Assembly (NCBI GenBank): GCA_022841345.1
Contig: JALHRR010000037.1
Coordinates: 1-47,246, forward strand
Reading direction: 5' to 3'
Length of the DNA stretch: 47,246 bases
Source of the DNA: Saprospiraceae bacterium
Lineage (GTDB): Bacteria; Bacteroidota; Bacteroidia; Chitinophagales; Saprospiraceae
Shown: piece by piece, positions 45,401 to 47,246 of the stretch
Layout of the letters: each line of letters begins with the position of its first letter
Position numbering within the stretch: the first letter of the stretch is position 1
Translations under genes and position numbers: made by a program
The notes under the pieces: generated by a model
Database searches by the model: none
The model's input: the letters and a program-made list of their open reading frames with translations, nothing else
Told to the model about the DNA's origin: nothing

Positions 45401-47246
45401 TCAATGTAATGTCAGCTGGTGGGTTGATGAAAGCAGCAACTGGTGCTGGTTCGACTGTGATCGTCTGTGTATGCGTGATGGTTCTTCCGCAGTCATCTAT
45501 GAATGTCCATGTAATCGTTTGAACTCCTCCGCATGCATCGAATGTGCCACTTACAGCTCCAGGTACAGTTCCGGCAATCTCGCAAGTTCCCGTTTCGCCA
45601 TTTGTATAAGCCAAATCAGTTGCAGTTAAAGTTGCAGCTTCTTCGCATGTCAATGTGATGTCGGCCGGTGCGTTGATGAATGTAGCTGCTGGTGCAGGGT
45701 CGATCGTGATCGTCTGAGTATGTGTGATCGTTCTTCCGCATTCATCAGTGAAAGTCCAGATAATTGTCTGAGTACCACCGCAAGCATCAAATGACCCGCT
45801 TACCGCTCCCGGTACAGTTCCTGTAATCTCACATGCACCTGTTTCTCCATTTGTATAGCTTAGGTCAGATGCAGTAAATGTTGCAGCTTCTTCGCATGTC
45901 AATGTAATGTCAGCTGGTGCGTTGATGAAAGCAGCAACTGGTGCTGGTTCGACTGTGATCGTCTGAGTATGTGTGATCGTTCTGTCGCATTCATCTGTGA
46001 ATGTCCAGAAAATTGTTTGAACTCCTCCGCATGCATCGAATGATCCACTTACAGCTCCAGGTACAGTTCCTGTAATCTCACATGCTCCCGTTTCACCATT
46101 TGTATAAGCCAAATCAGTTGCAGTAAATGTTGCAGCTTCTTCGCATGTCAATGTGATATCCGCCGGTACATTGATGAATGTCGCCGCTGGTGCCGGTTCG
46201 ATCGTGATCGTCTGAGTATGTGTGATCGTTCTGTCGCATTCATCTGTGAATGTCCAGAAAATTGTTTGAACTCCTCCGCATGCATCGAATGATCCACTTA
46301 CAGCTCCCGGTACACTTCCTGCAATCTCGCAAGTTCCCGTTTCACCATTTGTATAAGCCAAATCAGATGCAGTGAATGTTGCAGCTTCTTCGCAAGTCAG
46401 AGTGATGTCCGCCGGTGCGTTGATGAAAGTAGCTGCTGGTGCCGGTTCGATCGTAATTGTCTGAGTATGTGTGATCGTTCTGTCGCAATCATCCGTAAAT
46501 GTCCATGTAATCGTTTGCGTTCCTCCGCACTCGTCAAATGTTCCGGCTAATGTTCCAGGTACTGATCCGGAGATCTCGCAATTGCCCGTTTCATTATTCG
46601 TGTAAGCAAGCGTGTTTACTACGAAGTTTTGGGCAGCGTCACAAGTTAATGTCACATCTGCTGGTGTGTTGATAAAGGCCGCTTGTGGTGCAGGATCAAT
46701 TGTGATCGTCTGAACATGTGTAATGTTTCTTCCGCAATCATCCGTGAATGTCCAGGTAATGGTTTGGCTTCCTCCGCATTCATCAAATGTTCCGGCTAAT
46801 GTTCCTGGAACTGATCCAGCGATCTCGCATGAACCAGTTTCATTATTTGTGTAAGCAAGTGTGTTTACTACGAAGTTTTGTGCAGCATCACAAGTTAATG
46901 TGATGTCTGTTGGAGGATTTACAAACGCCGCCTGTGGTGCAGGATCAATTGTGATTGTCTGAACATGCGTGATCGTTCTTCCGCAATCATCCGTAAAGGT
47001 CCAGGTAATCGTTTGTGTTCCTCCGCACTCATCAAATGTACCGGCTAGTGTTCCAGGAACTGATCCGGAGATTTCGCAAGATCCTGTTTCATTGTTTGTG
47101 TATGCCAAAGTATTTACTACGAAGTTCTGTGCAGCATCACAAGTTAATGTGATGTCTGTTGGAGGATTTACAAACGCCGCCTGTGGTGCAGGATCAATTG
47201 TGATTGTCTGAACATGCGTGATCGTTCTTCCGCAATCATCCGTAAA
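33417..47246 (-). CDS. Giant repetitive T9SS surface protein with gliding-motility-associated C-terminal domain (N-terminus outside window)
   Basis: The frame is open to the window edge, giving at least 4,609 residues. In order: part of one and 19 complete 83-residue repeats (each FINAPADITLTCEEAA-like, four Cys), then seven or so HYR-like Ig units (ATDNCGN, TFTATDLCGN). Next come 40 repeats of 51 residues (AEICQGATYDFNG to GCDSIVTL, two Cys), PKD-like and SprB-like domains (GSVEVINIVGGTAPYNI), and a type B sorting domain (IFIPDIFSPNGDGINDVF, YDRWGEKVFE, GWDGNFKGKPMNPAVFVYY). Known proteins of this plan are exported by T9SS and act as long surface adhesins. The cysteines probably form disulfides within each repeat. 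About 3,540 residues from the edge contain no lysine. The start and signal peptide are not visible. Confidence 0.93.
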   Translation of the reverse strand, partial: FTDDCGRTITHVQTITIDPAPQAAFVNPPTDITLTCDAAQNFVVNTLAYTNNETGSCEISGSVPGTLAGTFDECGGTQTITWTFTDDCGRTITHVQTITIDPAPQAAFVNPPTDITLTCDAAQNFVVNTLAYTNNETGSCEIAGSVPGTLAGTFDECGGSQTITWTFTDDCGRNITHVQTITIDPAPQAAFINTPADVTLTCDAAQNFVVNTLAYTNNETGNCEISGSVPGTLAGTFDECGGTQTITWTFTDDCDRTITHTQTITIEPAPAATFINAPADITLTCEEAATFTASDLAYTNGETGTCEIAGSVPGAVSGSFDACGGVQTIFWTFTDECDRTITHTQTITIEPAPAATFINVPADITLTCEEAATFTATDLAYTNGETGACEITGTVPGAVSGSFDACGGVQTIFWTFTDECDRTITHTQTITVEPAPVAAFINAPADITLTCEEAATFTASDLSYTNGETGACEITGTVPGAVSGSFDACGGTQTIIWTFTDECGRTITHTQTITIDPAPAATFINAPADITLTCEEAATLTATDLAYTNGETGTCEIAGTVPGAVSGTFDACGGVQTITWTFIDDCGRTITHTQTITVEPAPVAAFINPPADITLTCEEAATFTATDLSFTNGQTGACEIAGTVPGTITGAFDACGGTQAITWTFTDECDRTITHTLTITIEPTPQAAFINVPGDILLTCEEGQNYAAGSLEYSNGMSGSCEISGTVPGILSGIFDVCGSVETVTWTFTDECGRVITHVQTITTQPAPLPIFINAPADITLTCEEAATFTASDLSYTNGETGACEITGTVPGAVSGSFDACGRTQTIIWTFTDECGRTITHTQTITIEPAPAATFINAPADITLTCEEAAIFTATDLSYTNGETGACEITGSVPGLVSGSFDACGGTQTITWTFTDACDRTITHTQTITIQPAPAAAFINAPADITLTCEEAAVFTASELAYTNGETGNCEIAGNVPGAVSGTFDACGGVQTITWTFTDACDRTITHTQTITIEPAPAATFINVPADITLTCEEAATFTATDLAYTNGETGACEIAGTVPGAVSGTFDACGGVQTITWTFIDDCGRTITYTQTITVEPAPVAAFINAPADITLTCEEAATFTATDLTYTNEETGACEIAGTLPGAVSGTFDACGGTQTITWTFTDACNRTITHTQTITIEPAPVATFINAPADITLTCEEAATFTASELAYTNGETGNCEIAGTVPGAITGTFDACGGVQTITWTFTDECDRTITHTQTITIEPAPAATFINAPADITLTCEEAATLTATDLAYTNGETGTCEITGTVPGAISGTFDTCGGTQTITWTYTDECSRTITHTQTITIEPAPAAVFINAPADITLTCEEAATFTISDLSYTNGETGACEIAGSVPGTISGSFDACGGTQTITWTFTDECDRTITHTQTISIEPAPEALFLNAPADIILNCLEASEYAVSNLSYSNGQAGSCEISGVVPGTLSGTFDECGGTQTITWTFTDPCGRVISHIQNVTIEPTSAASFVNPPADITLTCEEAASFVPGNLNYSNDASALCDISGSVPGILSGDLMACGTGATVTWTFTDICGRVITHVQIINVIDDNAPVITCPVDLALQCIEDLPIPYTSLDEFINAGGTISDNCDIDSSSFTFVSEDLSGNCPTVITRIYSIMDHCMNVSTCSQVITINDIIPPAFLDIPVDETIGCEETIPAIPVLEASDNCGQANVTVTEINTPGSCDNEFSIVRTFTATDICGNTTTLVQTITVTDEILPVFTFVPADIDLGCNEEIVYEPATATDNCGNVIITEVRDSIPGICEGSFVIIRTFTATDLCGNTATATQTIGSGDDGAPEFTFVPADYAISCDDPVVFEDPQAMDLCGMVTITEQRDTLPGDCLFNFDIQRTFVASDGCGNTTSAIQRIEIRDTLAPLFNFIPTSYSASCDDNLIFENATGIDNCSTVEIVEIRDTIPGICENTFQIIRVFIATDLCGNSRTATQTIDVSDLEAPIISCIGAAEVQCLSDVPPVFTSIIDFIFAGGSVADNCGLDSSSFVLISENSIGSCPEIVTRIYGITDLCMNMSTCSQVITVLDTIPPVFLDSPANITVQCLEIVPEMPALPWTDNCGNAGNATGVETSNGQIYPETITRTWTISDDCGNETIIAQTIIVTGVEENHIVAEICEGDTLLFNGNPVFDAGVYIDTLQTSFGCDSIENLTLIVHPVFTNDISAEICEGETYDFNGTLLTIGGLYIDTLQTAFGCDSIENLTLTVHPVYSSDSSAEICEGESYDFNGTLLTIAGVYSDSLQTEFGCDSIENLILTVHRIYNNDILVEICEGDTYNFNGTILNAAGSYTDTLQTSFGCDSIENLTLMVLPIFVNDLNIEICEGESYDFNGNVISVTGFYSDTLLSNFGCDSILNITLTVYPNFSIQLTEEICEGQAYDFNGILVDATGIYTDTLLSINGCDSIITLNLTVSPVLEETISVEICQGAIYDFNGQLLSAAGTYTSDLTNSDGCDSIVTLILTVLPALEETIAVDICQGAIYDFNGQLLSTSGTYIANLVNSEGCDSIVTLILMVNPPLEETITVEICQGAVYDFNGQMLTETGIYVADLTTAAGCDSIVTLNLTVNPAFEETITAEICQGITYDFNGQILSTSGTYTADLTNADGCDSIVTLLLTVNPAFEETITAEICQGATYDFNGQMLTISGTYTADLTNAEGCDSIVTLLLTVNPALEETITAEICQGAIYDFNGQMLTVGGTYTSDQTNAQGCDSIVTLILTVSPALEETISAEICQGAIYDFNGQQLNTSGSYTSTITTAEGCDSTIILILTVNPALEETITAEICRGATYNFNGQLLTASGTYTADLTTNAGCDSIVTLILTVSPALEETITAEICQGAIYDFNGQMLSVSGTYTADLTTATGCDSIVTLILTVSPALEESITAEICQGATFDFNGQILSASGTYTSDLSTSAGCDSIVTLILTVNPALEETITAEICQGATYDFNGQLLTTAGTFTADLTNVFGCDSIVTLILSVTPIIEETITAEICQGVGYEFNGSTYNTSGTYYYFTTNAQGCDSSVVLELTVLPILTEQIIAEICAGSSYQFNGSTITSGGVYTHQTTNSNGCDSIVTLILTLTPALVETIDVEICEGTTYFFNGSELSSSGTFVSLLSNSEGCDSLVTLHLTVVPHVPEHIFAEICQGAVYMFNGSTLTSPGMYLTELTTAEGCDSSVILHLTVTPALTTSLNVTICDGGTYDFFGTNLTLPGSYQHTLTSVNGCDSIINLFLSTFPAIYSSIDATICQGSTFDFNGEILNTQGIYIDTIITAAGCDSIITLNLTVSPVLTGQLNIEICAGGTFDFNGTILDQAGVYTYNTTNNAGCDSIVTLNLSIAPVLAEAIFAEICLGGTYDFNGDILNTSGTYTYNTTNAFGCDSIVLLTLTVNPILTNTINASICQGGTYQFDGQSLSSDGTYTANYTTPDGCDSLVVLNLTVNPPLSSTTQATICQGGWYDFFGQTLTTAGTYSHDLTTAEGCDSIVYLVLQVDAILTSAKDQEICLGASYDFFGQILTQAGTYTHLLTTSQGCDSLIVMTLTVIPYLEETINVEICTGSEYNFNGQIITNPGTYMATLTSEEGCDSIVTLILTTTPTLTEQISVQICQGGSYNFHGQIVSAQGAYYHFTQNNMGCDSMVTLILSWAPPITHTFTAEICPGGTYSFNGQTLNGPGVYTANLTTPAGCDSIVTLNLILTNVLQTTLDVTICQNEVYIFNGNVVSNTGTYVAELQSSTGCDSIVTLNLTVTFTLVSYHDFIICHGDSLLWKNKYYKETGFYTEELISANGCDSIVTLVLYAIPVSRDTLVTSICPGENIMFHGTSYSTPGTYQRVYQAPSGCDSIFVLELAVHEEYTETFTQAICPGDSVLWNGLYYDTGGVFETQLQTVNGCDSIQILELSMMDSPQDTFFAPLCRGDSLNWNGQTYSDAGIYTYVTNSSLGCDSTVILEVVLWPIFRDTVHVTICDGDNFQFNGRVISNGGMYTDTLSTANGCDSIIVVDLSIMPTYEMGVSSTICEGDSYDFNGTLLSQAGTYVDSLQTDLGCDSIITLTLNIIQTASDTTSVTICQGETYLYNGISYGSSGTYLHQDQSGNGCDSTGVLLLTVQPMLSDTLQAAICPGSSYEFMDSLFTQSGTYTFNLQSTIGCDSMVIFILNEHPPVLPQINGDASICIGDSSHLLIFNVQGAIQWSTGASSNSIYVMNPGVYSVTVTNSNGCVGTDTFEVIFSPEAVAPVGDDQVLDCLDPYAYIGIDPAPQGTYLWTGPSITSASATNPRPYVDEAGWYYLTYTNSSGCSGQDSVFVVAMTSPEGADVIVKPTCFGTQNGSVEVINIVGGTAPYNITLTGPPHQNPSPGLFTGLSVGSYTVRISDANNCFWDTLIQITQTPEIFVDLGPDVTIQLGESHHIIPTFSIPAGNISSFTWDPTTWLSCTECLDPFASPIQNTTYTLTIFDLNGCPASDEIEIRVDSRANIFIPDIFSPNGDGINDVFMIFTDPGVKRIVELKIYDRWGEKVFELNDFLPNDPLFGWDGNFKGKPMNPAVFVYYTYAELINGRIIFLKGDVTLYR
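34623..40742 (-). repeat. Tandem array of forty 153-bp (51-residue) repeats
   Basis: Forty units with exact 51-codon spacing; 40 times 153 equals the 6,120 bases between the boundaries. Core residues are E-I-C near the start, DFNG, a G-x-Y turn and GCDSI. Units at the middle (about 37.9-39.9 kb) are most alike; units near the C-terminal end (34.6-36 kb) have diverged most (WNG or WKN in place of FNG). Confidence 0.92.
42444..47246 (-). repeat. Tandem array of 249-bp (83-residue) repeats, 19 complete plus one partial
   Basis: Period is exactly 83 codons throughout, with Cys at unit positions 12, 33, 50 and 64. Several unit pairs are almost identical in DNA, for example units 996 or 1,494 bases apart, showing recent copying of blocks. 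The three units at the window edge form a separate subtype (CDAAQNFVVNTLAYTNNETG). The array continues beyond the window. Confidence 0.93.

Noticed and set aside
42444-47246. Several open plus-strand readings inside the giant gene
   Set aside because: They repeat with the 249-bp period, are short and Cys-rich without family likeness, and are the mirror of the minus-strand repeats.

Overview
The window looks like a chromosomal segment of a Bacteroidota bacterium, probably a Saprospiria-like or related environmental lineage. Three observations support this. Several genes are preceded by the Bacteroidota promoter -7 box TAnnTTTG rather than by Shine-Dalgarno sequences. Three exported proteins end in type IX secretion (T9SS) sorting domains, including one gliding-motility-associated C-terminal domain. 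An EF-G paralog with altered GTPase motifs, of the kind described in Bacteroides, is also present. Genus and species cannot be fixed from the sequence.

Layout. 1-5 kb: the 3' part of a GH92 alpha-mannosidase gene, a decayed leucine-rich-repeat gene, a second remnant of a GH92 3' end, and a Doc-type toxin-antitoxin operon with an extra antitoxin-like gene. 4.3-7.1 kb: a GT2 glycosyltransferase, NADP isocitrate dehydrogenase and a lipoprotein. 7.8-11 kb: ruvB, then asnB facing away from an Lrp/AsnC regulator. 11.5-16 kb: a charged amphipathic protein, a sensor kinase, a small membrane protein and a Tat-exported alkaline phosphatase. 16.4-21.7 kb: the EF-G paralog, a GT4 glycosyltransferase and S-adenosylhomocysteinase. 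22.4-25.8 kb: a lamin-tail-domain T9SS protein. 26-30 kb: yidD-hemB, a small membrane protein and an ABC exporter. 30.6-33.2 kb: rpsT, a secreted SGNH-like hydrolase and an HU gene. 33.4 kb to the end: one giant, incomplete T9SS protein (at least 4,609 aa), read on the minus strand.

The giant protein runs, from N to C terminus, through 19 complete 83-aa repeats (four Cys each), a HYR-like Ig region, 40 repeats of 51 aa (two Cys each), PKD/SprB-like domains and the type B sorting domain. About 3,540 consecutive residues from the window edge contain no lysine.

The most unusual non-coding signal is in the long intergenic gaps. About 33 copies of the word AACAGCC separate short degenerate tandem repeats. 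Within the same gaps lie hairpin-cassette arrays in which a short TGTCACC or CATCAC separator alternates with self-complementary segments. Two arrays (near 7.6 and 11.35 kb) are homologous, and their main stem differs between copies by largely compensated changes. A third (27.6 kb) has the same architecture with unrelated hairpins. This is the best candidate here for an undescribed element family; its function is unknown.
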